Shown: positions 16,247 to 25,868, numbered from the stretch's first letter. The stretch is 64,000 nucleotides of DNA from Nitrospirae bacterium YQR-1 (GCA_039908095.1 JAMOBJ010000003.1:127821-191820); one strand, 5' to 3'. Numbers and translations: made by a program. Notes: generated by a model from the sequence alone, not told the origin.

Positions 16247-19018
16247 ATGGCGTTTTCAAGAAGAGAGTTTATAAAAAGAGCTGCCGCCGTATTTGCAGCA
16301 ACAACAGCAGGTATAGCAGTGCCTGGGGAGCTTCTTGCAGAGGCAGGCAAAACAGAGGCACAGTGGAAGTGGGATAAGTCCGTGTGCCGGTTCTGCGGCA
16401 CAGGGTGCGGCATAATGGTAGCTGTTAATAATGACAAGGTGGTGGCCGTTAAGGGGGATCCCATAGCGCCGGTTAACAAAGGGCTCAACTGCATAAAAGG
16501 ATACTTTAATGCAAAGATTATGTACGGGGCGGACAGGTTGTCCGAGCCTCTTATGAGGGTTAACGAAAAAGGTGAATTTGACAAAAAAGCCAACTTCAAA
16601 CCTGTTACATGGAAACGGGCTTTTGATGAAATGGAAAAACAGTTTAAGAAACACTACAACGCTCTGGGTCCCACGGGAATCGGCATTTTCGGTTCCGGAC
16701 AATATACCATTATGGAAGGTGTGGCCGCTGTGAAACTAATAAAAGCAGGCTTTAGGAGCAACAACATTGACCCCAATGCACGTCACTGCATGGCCTCCGC
16801 CGTGGTCGGCTTCATGCAGTCATTTGGAATTGACGAACCTGCCGGCAACTACGACGACATGCACCATGCAAACTCTATTGTCCTGTGGGGCGCAAACATG
16901 GCGGAAATGCACCCGATTTTATGGTCAAAAGTTACCGATAGAAAATTAAGTGATAAACAGAATATAAAGGTGGTCAACCTCTCCACGTTTACAAACCGCT
17001 GTTCAAATATTGCAGACCTAGAGATTATATTTAAACCCGGCACTGACCTTGCTATCTTAAACTACATAGCCAGGGAAATAGTGTATGCCCAGCCTGAGGC
17101 CATTGATCAGGAATTCGTAAACAATAACTGTGCCTTTGTGACCGGCCCGGTAGATATTGGTTACGGTATGAGAAACAACCCAAAGCATCCTTCCTTTGGA
17201 CCTAAAGAGCAGGATACGGTTGCAAAAGAGGTATCCAAAGTAATTTCTGAAAATGAAGCTATCGGGCTTTCCGCTTTAGGCATAAAGGCAGGGGACACAA
17301 TGGAGATGAAAAATGCCGATAGCGCTATGAAGCACTGGGTAATAACCTTTGAGGACTTCAAAAAAGGCCTTGAACCATATACTCTGGACTATACGGCAAA
17401 ACTTGCCAAAGGCAAATCCGACGAATCGCTGGAAGATTTTAAGAAAAAACTACAGGCCCTGGTAAATATATATACGGAAAAAGGGAAAAAAGTAACAAGT
17501 TTTTGGACAATGGGCTTTAACCAGCACATAAGGGGCACATGGATTAACGAGATGATTTACACTGTGCACCTTCTTTTAGGAAAACAGTCGGAGCCTGGAA
17601 ACGGAGCATTCAGCCTTACCGGACAGCCCAGCGCCTGCGGCACGGCCCGCGAGGTTGGCACATTCTGCCACAGACTCCCTGCCGATATGGTTGTTGATAA
17701 TCCAAAACACAGAGAGAAAACCGAAAAACTATGGAGCCTTCCCGAGGGTACGCTTAATCCGGTAGTCGGCTCGCACTATACAAAGATAATGAGGGACCTT
17801 GAGGACGGAAAAATCAAATGGGTATGGGTACAGGTTAATAACCCATGGCAAAATACCGCAAATGCAAACCACTGGATAAAGGCGGCACGTGAGATGGATA
17901 ACTTTATAGTGGTCTCTGAGGCTTATCCGGGCATCACGGCAAAGGTAGCCGACCTGATACTGCCCAGCGCCATGATTTTTGAAAAATGGGGAGCCTACGG
18001 AAATGCCGAACGCAGAACCCAGCATTGGAAGCAACAGGTAACCCCTTACGGCAAATCTATGTCCGACACGTGGCAAATAGTTGAGTTTTCAAAGAGATTT
18101 ACTCTTGAGGAGGTTTGGAAGGAACATAAAATCAACAAAGATGTGACAATTCCCGACATCCTCCCAAAGGCCTCCGAACTGGGTTATAAAAAAACCGACA
18201 CCCTGTATGACGTGTTGTTTGCAAACAAGAGAGCCAAAGAGTATAAGTGGCCTGACCCTGTAGGGAAGAACACTATGAACTCTGAGGTTGCCGGAGATAA
18301 AAGAAATGTAGAGAATTTTAAGGGCTACGGATTTTTCCTGCAGAAATACCTATGGGAAGAATACAGAGCTTTTGGTATAGGAGACGGGCACGATCTGGCT
18401 GATTTCGACGCATATCATAAGGTCAGAGGGCTTAAGTGGCCTGTTGTGGATGGAAAGGAAACCGAATGGAGATTCAATTCCGAGTATGACCCATATGCTA
18501 AGAAGGCAAACAGGGGAAAATTTGCATTTTACGGTAAAGCTTTTAAAAGCCTGCCCTCCGGCGACCTGCTCGGGGTGAAATCCAAAGAAATGGTGGATTT
18601 GGCCAACAAGGCTAAAATCTTCCTGCGGTACTATATGGAGCCCCCTGAGATGCCTAACGAGGAGTATCCTTTCTGGATGACCACAGGCAGAGTGCTTGAG
18701 CACTGGCACAGCGGAACCATGACAATGAGAGTGCCCGAGCTCTACCGCGCTGTATCGGAAGCCCTTTGTTTTATAAATCAAAATGATGCAAAGAAAATCG
18801 GAGTAACTGACGGGCAGCTTATGTGGATCGAATCCAGACGTGGAAAGGTTAAGGCAAGGGTGGAGACCAGAGGAAGGAACACGATGCCCGACGGTATGGT
18901 GTTTGTGCCGTGGTTTGATGAAAACGTGTTTATAAATAAGGTAACTCTGGACGCAACATGTCCGCTTTCCAAAGAAACAGATTTTAAAAAGTGTGCGGTA
19001 AAACTATATAAAGCGTAA
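16247..19018 (+). CDS. napA: Periplasmic nitrate reductase catalytic subunit NapA
   Basis: A 923-residue Tat-exported molybdoprotein that reduces nitrate to nitrite in the periplasm. A twin-arginine signal (S-R-R-E-F-I-K, residues 4-10) is followed by the 4Fe-4S ligands Cys47, Cys50, Cys54 and Cys82. The Mo ligand Cys181 lies in [14 protein letters not shown], a NapA hallmark. The length matches the long (about 920-residue) NapA form of epsilonproteobacteria rather than the roughly 830-residue proteobacterial form. A strong AAAGGAGG precedes the ATG. It is first of napAGHBD, with no napC or napF, so quinol oxidation should run through NapGH. Confidence 0.96.
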   Translation: MAFSRREFIKRAAAVFAATTAGIAVPGELLAEAGKTEAQWKWDKSVCRFCGTGCGIMVAVNNDKVVAVKGDPIAPVNKGLNCIKGYFNAKIMYGADRLSEPLMRVNEKGEFDKKANFKPVTWKRAFDEMEKQFKKHYNALGPTGIGIFGSGQYTIMEGVAAVKLIKAGFRSNNIDPNARHCMASAVVGFMQSFGIDEPAGNYDDMHHANSIVLWGANMAEMHPILWSKVTDRKLSDKQNIKVVNLSTFTNRCSNIADLEIIFKPGTDLAILNYIAREIVYAQPEAIDQEFVNNNCAFVTGPVDIGYGMRNNPKHPSFGPKEQDTVAKEVSKVISENEAIGLSALGIKAGDTMEMKNADSAMKHWVITFEDFKKGLEPYTLDYTAKLAKGKSDESLEDFKKKLQALVNIYTEKGKKVTSFWTMGFNQHIRGTWINEMIYTVHLLLGKQSEPGNGAFSLTGQPSACGTAREVGTFCHRLPADMVVDNPKHREKTEKLWSLPEGTLNPVVGSHYTKIMRDLEDGKIKWVWVQVNNPWQNTANANHWIKAAREMDNFIVVSEAYPGITAKVADLILPSAMIFEKWGAYGNAERRTQHWKQQVTPYGKSMSDTWQIVEFSKRFTLEEVWKEHKINKDVTIPDILPKASELGYKKTDTLYDVLFANKRAKEYKWPDPVGKNTMNSEVAGDKRNVENFKGYGFFLQKYLWEEYRAFGIGDGHDLADFDAYHKVRGLKWPVVDGKETEWRFNSEYDPYAKKANRGKFAFYGKAFKSLPSGDLLGVKSKEMVDLANKAKIFLRYYMEPPEMPNEEYPFWMTTGRVLEHWHSGTMTMRVPELYRAVSEALCFINQNDAKKIGVTDGQLMWIESRRGKVKARVETRGRNTMPDGMVFVPWFDENVFINKVTLDATCPLSKETDFKKCAVKLYKA

Positions 19019-19033
19019 CAGGAAAGAAGGACA

Positions 19034-19789
19034 GTGGATACAACAGGAAGACGTAAATTTTTAGAAAGAGCAGGGATTATGGCCTCGGTGGGTTTTCTTT
19101 GGATAACACACCTGCTTGAGGCTAAATCGGAGGGGATGATTTTGCGGCCGCCGGGGGCGATTGCCGAGCCGGAGTTTCTGTCCGTTTGCATAAAGTGCGG
19201 ACAGTGTGTGGAGGCATGTCCATTTGGCACTCTTACGCTTGCCGGTTTCGGCTCCGGCAAGCCTGTCGGCACCCCGTACTTCACTGCGCGCATAATCCCC
19301 TGCAAAATGTGCAAAGACATACCCTGTGTGCCGGCGTGTCCGACGGCTGCGTTAAGTGCTAAATCAGTGAGCTCTGCGGATGGTAAATTGGATATTAATC
19401 TGGCCCGGATGGGACTTGCCGTCATTGACCGCAACACATGTGTTGCATACTGGGGACTTCAGTGTGACGCCTGCTACCGGGTATGCCCGCTTATTGACAA
19501 GGCCATAACGCTTGACATGTACCGTAACGAACGTACCGGAAAGCACGCATTCATTGCACCTGTTATTCAAAGTGAACACTGTACCGGATGTGGAATGTGC
19601 GAGCGTGCCTGTATTAACGAAAAAGCCTCTGTTTACGTCCTTCCCCGCCACATAGCTATGGGTAAACCAAACGAAAGATACTTACAGGGATGGAAAGATT
19701 CCGCCGAAGGGCCTCAGATATTACCCACACCCGATAAAGGCAAAAAAAATGAACAAAAAACTTTGGATTACTTAAACAGAGGATTTTAG
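19034..19789 (+). CDS. napG: NapG-type periplasmic ferredoxin
   Basis: A 251-residue iron-sulfur protein starting with GTG (AAGAAGG upstream). The N-terminus G-R-R-K-F-L-E-R-A-G with a hydrophobic stretch is a Tat-type signal. Four cysteine groups follow: C-I-K-C-G-Q-C-V-E-A-C-P, C-K-M-C-K-D-I-P-C-V-P-A-C-P, C-D-A-C-Y-R-V-C-P and C-T-G-C-G-M-C-E-R-A-C. It matches NapG/MauM proteins, which take electrons from NapH and deliver them to NapB/NapA. It begins 15 bases after napA and ends 7 bases before napH. Confidence 0.93.
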   Translation: MDTTGRRKFLERAGIMASVGFLWITHLLEAKSEGMILRPPGAIAEPEFLSVCIKCGQCVEACPFGTLTLAGFGSGKPVGTPYFTARIIPCKMCKDIPCVPACPTAALSAKSVSSADGKLDINLARMGLAVIDRNTCVAYWGLQCDACYRVCPLIDKAITLDMYRNERTGKHAFIAPVIQSEHCTGCGMCERACINEKASVYVLPRHIAMGKPNERYLQGWKDSAEGPQILPTPDKGKKNEQKTLDYLNRGF

Positions 19790-19796
19790 TATTGCC

Positions 19797-20582
19797 ATGA
19801 TAAAACAATACAGATATACAATTTTAAGAAGGCTCTCTCAGCTATCCATACTGAGCTTTTTTATTATGGGCGGAGTATATGGATTAAAGGTACTCAGAGG
19901 GAATTACTCATCGGCAAAGGTGTTTGATGTTTTAACCCTATCTGATCCTTTCGCAGTGCTTCAGAACCTTGTAACGGGAAATATTGCCGGCAAGCCGGCC
20001 GTAATCGGGAGCCTCATTGTTGCATCCTTTTATGCAATAGCAGGGGGCAGGGTCTTTTGCGGCTGGGTGTGTCCGATGAACCTCGTTACGGGACTTGCCA
20101 ACTCCATTCGGAGAGCGCTTGACATAACCTTTAGCTATAGTCCTGAGGTCAATCTCCGCTACCGGCTTCTTATCCTTGCCCTTGTTCTGTCGGCTATAAC
20201 AAAGGTAGCGGCATTTGAGTGGATAAGTCCGATAGGAGTGCTTCACCGCGGGCTCATATTCGGGATAGGTTATGGATGGCTGTTGATAGCGTCTGTCGTG
20301 GTTTTTGATGCTTTTTTAGTACGTAACGGTTTTTGCGGCCATTTATGTCCGCTTGGCGCATTTTATGCGCTCATCGGACGGGGCAATTTAATTAAGCCAT
20401 ACTACAATCATGACAAATGCACCATGTGTATGAAATGCCTAAAAGCATGTCCTGAAAAACAGGTGCTTGACATGGTCGGGCAGAAAAGTTCCATGGTGAA
20501 ATCCGGGCAGTGCATACAGTGCGGGCGATGTGCAGAGGTTTGCAATGACAACGCAATAACATTTAAAAGCAGATTTTCATAA
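19797..20582 (+). CDS. napH: NapH-type membrane quinol dehydrogenase
   Basis: A 261-residue membrane protein with four predicted transmembrane segments. Two C-G-x-x-C-P-type motifs occur at membrane faces (F-C-G-W-V-C-P and F-C-G-H-L-C-P). A C-terminal pair of 4Fe-4S motifs follows (C-T-M-C-M-K-C-L-K-A-C-P and C-I-Q-C-G-R-C-A-E-V-C). NapH oxidises menaquinol or ubiquinol and passes electrons to NapG. As no NapC is present, NapGH is the only visible route from the quinone pool to NapAB. Confidence 0.93.
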   Translation: MIKQYRYTILRRLSQLSILSFFIMGGVYGLKVLRGNYSSAKVFDVLTLSDPFAVLQNLVTGNIAGKPAVIGSLIVASFYAIAGGRVFCGWVCPMNLVTGLANSIRRALDITFSYSPEVNLRYRLLILALVLSAITKVAAFEWISPIGVLHRGLIFGIGYGWLLIASVVVFDAFLVRNGFCGHLCPLGAFYALIGRGNLIKPYYNHDKCTMCMKCLKACPEKQVLDMVGQKSSMVKSGQCIQCGRCAEVCNDNAITFKSRFS

Positions 20583-20606
20583 AATAAAAGGAGGAGAAAA
20601 AAAGTT

Positions 20607-21131
20607 ATGAAACAAAAAAAGATATGGCGGTTTATAACGTTGACTGTGGTTTTGGTTATAACACTTGCAGCATTACCGGTGTGGGCCGGGCAGAAATCCA
20701 TTTCTGAGGATGATATGGGATTTAGGAAACAGACGCTCTTTGATGAAACCAGCGTTTCCGGAATAAAAAGCACAACGTCAAGTCCCCCTGCCGGGAAAAG
20801 CAAAAAGTACGAACGTTCTTTTGAAAACAGCCCTGCCCTAATACCTCACAGCACCGATGGGCTTGAAGTCATCACAGACGGGAAAAATGAGTGCATGGGC
20901 TGCCACATGCCGGAAAGTGCAAAGGATTTCAATGCAACGGCAATTCCAAAAACACACCTTGCCACAGACGGCTCCAAAATTAGCGGCACTTCTTATAACT
21001 GCCTACAGTGCCATGTAACTCAGTCAGACGCAAAACCTCTTATCGGAAATAAATTCTCACAGTCTTTCAGAAACAAGAAATTGCGTCACAGCTCAAATCT
21101 CTCTGAAACCGGCAAAGAGGGGATAGAATAA
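20607..21131 (+). CDS. napB: NapB dihaem cytochrome c
   Basis: A 174-residue exported protein with a Sec signal peptide (hydrophobic core about residues 10-25, ending V-W-A-G). Two haem motifs are present, C-M-G-C-H and C-L-Q-C-H, each in the NapB context (H-S-T-D-G upstream of the first; P-x-T-H between them). NapB transfers electrons to NapA. AGGAGGAG precedes the ATG, and NapD starts one base after the stop. Confidence 0.92.
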   Translation: MKQKKIWRFITLTVVLVITLAALPVWAGQKSISEDDMGFRKQTLFDETSVSGIKSTTSSPPAGKSKKYERSFENSPALIPHSTDGLEVITDGKNECMGCHMPESAKDFNATAIPKTHLATDGSKISGTSYNCLQCHVTQSDAKPLIGNKFSQSFRNKKLRHSSNLSETGKEGIE

Positions 21132-21132
21132 A

Positions 21133-21369
21133 GTGGATATATCCGGGTTGGTAGTAAAGACTGCTCCTGAGCATCTCGATGAGGTGCTCAGGACACTGGG
21201 CTTACTTCAGTGGTGCGACATACATTTCAAAGACGAAAGCGGCAAAATCGTCATAACAATTGAGTCATCTTCAAATGATGAAACCATAAAGAAAATGAAG
21301 GAAATAATAGATATCAAAAACGTTGCATCGGCAGACCTTGCTTATGCTTACACAGGGGAGGGGTTGTAG
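21133..21369 (+). CDS. napD: NapD maturation chaperone
   Basis: A 78-residue cytosolic protein starting with GTG. The pattern M-D-I-S-G-L-V-V-K-T-x-P-E-H, a central I-x-I-E-S and a C-terminal A-x-L-A-Y fits NapD, a ferredoxin-fold chaperone that binds the NapA Tat signal until the cofactor is inserted. It is the last gene of the nap operon, translationally close-coupled to napB. Confidence 0.88.
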   Translation: MDISGLVVKTAPEHLDEVLRTLGLLQWCDIHFKDESGKIVITIESSSNDETIKKMKEIIDIKNVASADLAYAYTGEGL

Positions 21370-21375
21370 AGCTGC

Positions 21376-21684
21376 TTACCTCATACCGAGTATTATTTCA
21401 ACAAAAGACACCCTTGCATAAAAGGCTCTTGTAGTGCTCCCATGCCCGGCTCCTTTTGTGCGAGGTTGAATGAATTTACCAACTTTCCCGCTCAAAGCAT
21501 CAAACCCCTTTGCTTTGATTGTGGAGCGGACACTCTCATAATCGTCTTTAATTTGCTGCCAAAAACTTGTTGAAAGCAGATCAAAACTATTCGCATAAAT
21601 TATAGCGAAAACCATAATTCCGTTCATTATTTTTAGTGGTTGAGATTGCCCTCCCCTGAAATAGGGATTGTTCATACATTTCAT
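21376..21684 (-). pseudogene. MutH/Sau3AI-type endonuclease C-terminal remnant
   Basis: A 102-codon frame. Codons 29-102 resemble the C-terminal part of MutH/Sau3AI-family DNA nucleases: W-Q-Q-I-K-D-D-Y-E-x-V-R, then G-K-F-I-Q-P-R-T-K-G and R-A-F-Y-A-R-V-S-F. Codons 1-28 are not from that family. They are encoded by a 60-bp repeat (21601-21660) that occurs again at 63240-63299, so the gene appears to have been cut by a repeat-mediated event. The catalytic Asp/Glu-x-Lys part is missing. Activity is unlikely. Confidence 0.55.
21601..21660. repeat. 60-bp dispersed repeat, copy A
   Basis: The segment matches 63240-63299 at 59 of 60 positions. It ends in GAGATTGCCCTCCCCTGAA, the arm of the widespread GTCATTGC...GCAATCTC type of palindromic repeat. 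It fuses to the MutH-like remnant. Confidence 0.75.
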
Positions 21685-21714
21685 TGTAACATTTCAAAAA
21701 ACCATTTGTCATAG

Positions 21715-22467
21715 TTAACGTCCGATAAAATCAAACACAATGCTGTTAAACGCATCAGGGACTTCAACCATTGGGCTGTGGCCACAGCCGGGTAAATCCA
21801 CAAATATGCAATTACCGATTGCTGCCGCAGTTTTCCGGCTTCCCTGTATTTTTACAAACCTGTCCTTTTGGCCGTGAATAAAAAGGGTCGGACAGGTAAT
21901 CAACCCTATCCTGTCTGACCAGTCAACGTCAGCCATAGCCTTAGTGTGCCCCAAATAAGCCTCGCACGAAACAGCCTTTGCCTCTGCTATGATTTCTTCA
22001 AAAAATTCATTGTCTTTTATCTCCGGCATCACGTTTTTAATTGATTTTCTGAGTACACTGTCACGTTGCCGTAACTGTCTGAGTTTGTCCTCACCATAGG
22101 TGTAAAACACAGGGAAACCGTGCATCGGGATGGAATTTACCAAGACAAGTTTCTCAACCTTTTCAGGGTGGTTTATAGCCGTCAACTGAGCGATGCCACC
22201 CCCTAATGAGTGTCCAACCAGAGTTACACGCTCAAGTCCCTGAGTTTTCAGGAAATCGGTAACCACTGCGGCCAGGTATTCCATGGTTCTTGTTACACCC
22301 GGCTCTCTGGTCTTCCCGCAGCCGGGAAGGTCTATAGCGTAACCCTCAAATGGTGCTCTGATTACTGAAAGTGTCTTTTTCCACCACAGGGATGAGGCAA
22401 GGTTGCCATGTATAAACACTATCTTGTTGTCTCCGCCGCCTGCCTTTATAAAATGAAGCTCTGTCAT
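21715..22467 (-). CDS. Alpha/beta-fold hydrolase
   Basis: A 250-residue protein with the standard alpha/beta-hydrolase landmarks. These are the oxyanion-hole motif H-G-N (about residue 20), the nucleophile elbow G-H-S-L-G-G (about residue 94-99), the acid in H-G-Q-K-D-R (about residue 200) and the catalytic His in G-C-G-H-S. There is no signal peptide. The substrate cannot be read from the sequence; esterase, lactonase or C-C hydrolase roles are all possible. The gene stands alone on the minus strand next to repeat copy 4. Confidence 0.85.
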   Translation of the reverse strand: MTELHFIKAGGGDNKIVFIHGNLASSLWWKKTLSVIRAPFEGYAIDLPGCGKTREPGVTRTMEYLAAVVTDFLKTQGLERVTLVGHSLGGGIAQLTAINHPEKVEKLVLVNSIPMHGFPVFYTYGEDKLRQLRQRDSVLRKSIKNVMPEIKDNEFFEEIIAEAKAVSCEAYLGHTKAMADVDWSDRIGLITCPTLFIHGQKDRFVKIQGSRKTAAAIGNCIFVDLPGCGHSPMVEVPDAFNSIVFDFIGR

Positions 22468-22515
22468 GATTCTCTTGATTTATTATAAGCCAAGACTGTT
22501 GATGATTTCCGTTAA

Positions 22516-22554
22516 TACCAAGTTGCAGTCAGAAGTAAACACAGGCGGCAAGGC
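22516..22554. repeat. Dispersed inverted-repeat element, copy 4 (half)
   Basis: Left end TACCAAGTTGCAGTC (22516-22530) followed by AGAAGTAAACACAGGCGGC, identical in arrangement to the reverse complement of 38850-38885. No right arm is present. It runs directly up to the stop codon of the Uma2-like gene. Confidence 0.65.
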
Positions 22555-23066
22555 TAAGCAAAAATATCCATGACGTTGAAAGCAAGGCCATCAATGGCTT
22601 TAGAGGCAACAATACCATCAAATGCCGCAACGGAATGCAGCCTGTACTTATCGCCTTCAATGGTTAATATCTGAATTGTTTGCAACTCCGGCATGACTAT
22701 CCAGTACTCCGGCACTCTGTACTTCTCATAGACAGCCTTCTTTACCTCAGTGTCCATTTCATAACTGCCCTGAGATATTATCTCACAAACCATATCCGGC
22801 ACGCCTCTTATCCAGTCCTGCTCAATACTTGAGTTTTCCTTTTTTATAAACAACAAATCCGGCTGGAGCCTGTTAATACCCTCTTCAAAGATTACGTCAA
22901 GTGGTGAAAAATATAATTTCCCTGAATTGTGTTTTTCTAAGTGAAACAGTATTTTCTTTGCAATCTCTGTAACAATATCCTGGTGTCTTCTAAATGGACT
23001 AGGCCCCATAACTTCCTCTCCGTTAATAATTTCCGTTAAGTCAAAATCTCTTTCAATAATTTGCAT
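22554..23066 (-). CDS. Uma2/DUF820-family putative endonuclease
   Basis: A 170-residue protein of the Uma2 family, a PD-(D/E)xK-like fold common in cyanobacteria and Nitrospirota. Visible landmarks are H-Q-D-I-V-T-E-I in the N-terminal helix, Q-P-D-L-L-F-I (the acidic strand), V-C-E-I-I-S and K-x-x-Y-E-K-Y-R-V-P-E-Y-W-I-V. The C-terminal end abuts repeat copy 4. The biological role of this family is uncertain; many copies are thought to be selfish or transposon-linked. Confidence 0.8.
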   Translation of the reverse strand: MQIIERDFDLTEIINGEEVMGPSPFRRHQDIVTEIAKKILFHLEKHNSGKLYFSPLDVIFEEGINRLQPDLLFIKKENSSIEQDWIRGVPDMVCEIISQGSYEMDTEVKKAVYEKYRVPEYWIVMPELQTIQILTIEGDKYRLHSVAAFDGIVASKAIDGLAFNVMDIFA

Positions 23067-23134
23067 ACTAATAGTATATCACGGTTTCACGGTATTGTCT
23101 ATGCTGATAAAATACAGGTTTTAATCATAGCCCG

Positions 23135-23893
23135 TCATGGCATTCGCTTTGATTTATCCTTAATCCGTTTCCACTTGTACCAGATGATTTCATTGCTGCC
23201 GGAGGGATATATCAGCCGTTTTACTTTACGGTAGGGCTGCCCAAACAACAGATTGTACCACTTATTAAAACCGGTACGTTTGGCTAACTCAAACTCATCC
23301 GGCGTCATCTGATCACTACGGAAACGCTTCTTGTGTTTATACAGGTGGTAAATGTCCTCACGAATGAGGCTATTAAAAATCCAGTCAACAAACCTGCCTG
23401 TTATCCCCTTTAACGGCCTGAAATACATGCTTATCTGAAAATCTATGAGATATGGTCTGCCCTCTGTTGCGACTATTATATTACCTAGCTTATTTAAATC
23501 AAGATAAAAGATTCGCCTTCTGTGTACCTCTTCAATTATTCCTTTAAGGTTATCAAAAAAATCATCCGGCAATGTCCCCTTAAACTCATGCAGTGTGACA
23601 CCCTCAATGAATAAATGAAAATATCCCCGCTTACCATACCTCGGCCCAAGCTTTGGCACACCGGCAATGTCTCCGACTTTCTCATAAATCCTGTACTCAC
23701 GCCGCGAGAAAAACTGTGCAAGCGGCCTTAATAAAACACCGAATATGAACCTAAAATCCGATAGTTTAAGAACATACCGGATACCCTCACCGCTTCTATA
23801 AAGAACGTTAACCGAAAAGAAATCATCTTTAAGAATTTTCTCATAAAAAAACTCCCGGCCCTCGATTGTTATACTTTTTGGAAAATCCCTCAT
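23135..23893 (-). CDS. Lipopolysaccharide-kinase-like protein (atypical kinase fold)
   Basis: A 252-residue protein with a reduced protein-kinase-like layout: E-Y-R-I-Y-E-K (alpha-C region), a catalytic-loop equivalent F-Y-L-D-L-N-K-L-G-N-I with Asp and Asn, and Y-L-I-D-F-Q in the DFG position. This pattern fits the WaaP/InaA/RIO-like group that phosphorylates LPS core sugars. It is divergent from a polysaccharide deacetylase and glycosyltransferase pair (46-bp gap), which supports a role in envelope polysaccharide. Substrate is inferred only. Confidence 0.65.
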   Translation of the reverse strand: MRDFPKSITIEGREFFYEKILKDDFFSVNVLYRSGEGIRYVLKLSDFRFIFGVLLRPLAQFFSRREYRIYEKVGDIAGVPKLGPRYGKRGYFHLFIEGVTLHEFKGTLPDDFFDNLKGIIEEVHRRRIFYLDLNKLGNIIVATEGRPYLIDFQISMYFRPLKGITGRFVDWIFNSLIREDIYHLYKHKKRFRSDQMTPDEFELAKRTGFNKWYNLLFGQPYRKVKRLIYPSGSNEIIWYKWKRIKDKSKRMP

Positions 23894-23938
23894 ACCCGCT
23901 ATATTACAATTTTTAGCCCTTTATAGTAAAATACATCT

Positions 23939-24748
23939 GTGGCGGCAATACCGGTATTAATGTACCATCATGTCAACGCATTTCCCGGCAAACCGGAAAA
24001 GGGTTGTGATTTTATCACGGTTGAGGTTAACGCATTTGTAAGACAAATGGCGTTCCTTCATCGACACGGTTATACAACCCTTTCAACATCCGACTATTTG
24101 CAAATCATAAGAACCGGCAACACTCCCCCAAAACCGGTAATGATAACCTTTGATGACGGCTGGCTGGATAACTGGGTTTACGCCTACCCTGTGCTTAAAT
24201 CATTAAACCTCAAGGCTGTGTTTTTTGTTATCACTTCACTGCTTCCTGATAATGGATTAAGAAAACGCATGGATGAGGGATTTACCGGGGCGCTGCCAAC
24301 CCACAGCCGGTGTAAAGCAATAGTTGAGAGCGGCAGGTGCGCCGATGTAATGATGTCATGGGATGAACTCAGGGAGATGGAACACTCCGGCCTTATTGAT
24401 GTTGCTTCCCACACCCATACCCATCAAAGATGGGACGCACTACCCCCTGAGGCACTGTACCAGGATATTGTCCTGTCAAAAACAACAATCGAAAAGCACC
24501 TTAATAAGGATTGCACAGCCCTGTGCTGGCCCTGGGGACTACACAGAGAGGACTACATTAAGACTGCGGAAAAAGCCGGTTTTAATCTTCTATTTACCAC
24601 AATAAAGGGAACCAACACAGCAGAGACTAATCCCCTTAGCCTTAAACGCATTCCCATAGGAAACGCCGGCGTATTGAACTTCAGAAAAAAACTCCTCATT
24701 AACTCTCATTACGTCCTGAGCAGCCTCTACTACAGGATACTAAAATAA
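23939..24748 (+). CDS. Polysaccharide deacetylase (NodB domain)
   Basis: A 269-residue protein starting with GTG. The first part (I-P-V-L-M-Y-H-H-V), the T-F-D-D-G-W motif (metal/catalytic Asp pair, about residue 71-76) and S-H-T-H-T-H (metal His motif) are the NodB-domain signatures of carbohydrate esterase family 4. No signal peptide is present, so it may act on cytoplasmic or membrane-linked sugars such as undecaprenyl-linked intermediates. The stop is 5 bases before the glycosyltransferase start. No Shine-Dalgarno is visible; TAAAAT at 23927-23932 lies 6 bases before the GTG. Confidence 0.85.
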   Translation: MAAIPVLMYHHVNAFPGKPEKGCDFITVEVNAFVRQMAFLHRHGYTTLSTSDYLQIIRTGNTPPKPVMITFDDGWLDNWVYAYPVLKSLNLKAVFFVITSLLPDNGLRKRMDEGFTGALPTHSRCKAIVESGRCADVMMSWDELREMEHSGLIDVASHTHTHQRWDALPPEALYQDIVLSKTTIEKHLNKDCTALCWPWGLHREDYIKTAEKAGFNLLFTTIKGTNTAETNPLSLKRIPIGNAGVLNFRKKLLINSHYVLSSLYYRILK

Positions 24749-24753
24749 CCACT

Positions 24754-25839
24754 ATGAGAATACTTCACACCGAATGGTCAGACGGCTTTGGAGGGCAGGA
24801 AAAGCGTGTGTTGACTGAGGCCGTTGGAATGAAAAGCCGTGGGCACAGTGTAACAATTGTCTGCCGCAAACACGCCAAACTTCTCCCTGAGGCACTAAAC
24901 AGAGGTATTGAGTGCAAAACCCTCCCCCTTCGCTCATCATACGACATTATCAGCATGTTCAAACTCTTCCGGTATATTAAAAATGAAAAATTTGACGTTG
25001 TTAACACCCATAGCGGAAAGGACTCGTGGATTGGCGGCATTGCCGCTAAATTTGCCGGCTTCCCTGCTCTTGTCAGAACCAGACATCTTAACATCCCGCT
25101 TAGAAGAAACATTTTCAATTTTATCCACTACCTGCCGCAGTCCTTCATAACCTGCGGGGAGAACATGCGCCAAAATCTTATTAAAAATTGCGGCTTCCCT
25201 GAAAACAAAGTACTCAGTATTCCTACCGGTGTTGAGGAGAGGTTCTTTAGAGTTAAACGGACACCGGAGCTGAAGTCCGCCTTTAACTTGCCACAGCACT
25301 CCGTAGTTATATCCAATGTAGGGGTTTTGCGGGGTGTAAAGGGACATGAGGTTACACTCAGGGCGGTAAAAGCAGTGGTCTCAGAAATCCCACATGCAGT
25401 ATTTATCCTTGCCGGTGACGGTCCTAAGAAAAACTCACTGATAAGGCTTGCTGATGAGCTGCGAATAACCTCGCATGTCCGCTTTACAGGCTATATAGAG
25501 GATGTTACCACGGTGTTTGCCATAAGTGACATATCGGTTCTGAGTTCCCACTCTGAGGGCATACCGCAGAGCATTTTGCAGTCTATGGCGGCAGGCGTCC
25601 CGGTTGTGGCAACACGTGTGGGAGGCGTGCCTGAAATTATAATAAATGAACAGAGCGGACTATTAGTGCCACCAAGTGACCATATTGCACTGGCCTCATC
25701 CATCATCCGGTTAATAAATAATCCCACCCTGCAAAATTCAATAATTTCCAATGCAAGAGAATTTGTTTTAAAAGAGCACTCTGTTGAGGTAATGCTCGAT
25801 AAAACCGAATTGCTATATAGTAAGTTGATTAGAGATTAA
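24754..25839 (+). CDS. Family 4 glycosyltransferase (GT-B fold)
   Basis: A 361-residue protein. The N-terminal Rossmann half opens with M-R-I-L-H-T-E-W and a G-G-Q-E-K-R-V loop. The C-terminal half has G-D-G-P-K-K, V-R-F-T-G-Y-I and the donor-binding E-x7-E motif in S-H-S-E-G-I-P-Q-S-I-L-Q-S-M-A-A-G-x-P-V-V-A-T. It is downstream of the NodB deacetylase by 5 bases and is presumably co-transcribed with it. Such pairs usually build LPS or capsular glycans. The sugar donor is not deducible. Confidence 0.87.
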   Translation: MRILHTEWSDGFGGQEKRVLTEAVGMKSRGHSVTIVCRKHAKLLPEALNRGIECKTLPLRSSYDIISMFKLFRYIKNEKFDVVNTHSGKDSWIGGIAAKFAGFPALVRTRHLNIPLRRNIFNFIHYLPQSFITCGENMRQNLIKNCGFPENKVLSIPTGVEERFFRVKRTPELKSAFNLPQHSVVISNVGVLRGVKGHEVTLRAVKAVVSEIPHAVFILAGDGPKKNSLIRLADELRITSHVRFTGYIEDVTTVFAISDISVLSSHSEGIPQSILQSMAAGVPVVATRVGGVPEIIINEQSGLLVPPSDHIALASSIIRLINNPTLQNSIISNAREFVLKEHSVEVMLDKTELLYSKLIRD

Positions 25840-25868
25840 TAAAGTTGCAATCAAAAAAGTAAAATCAA

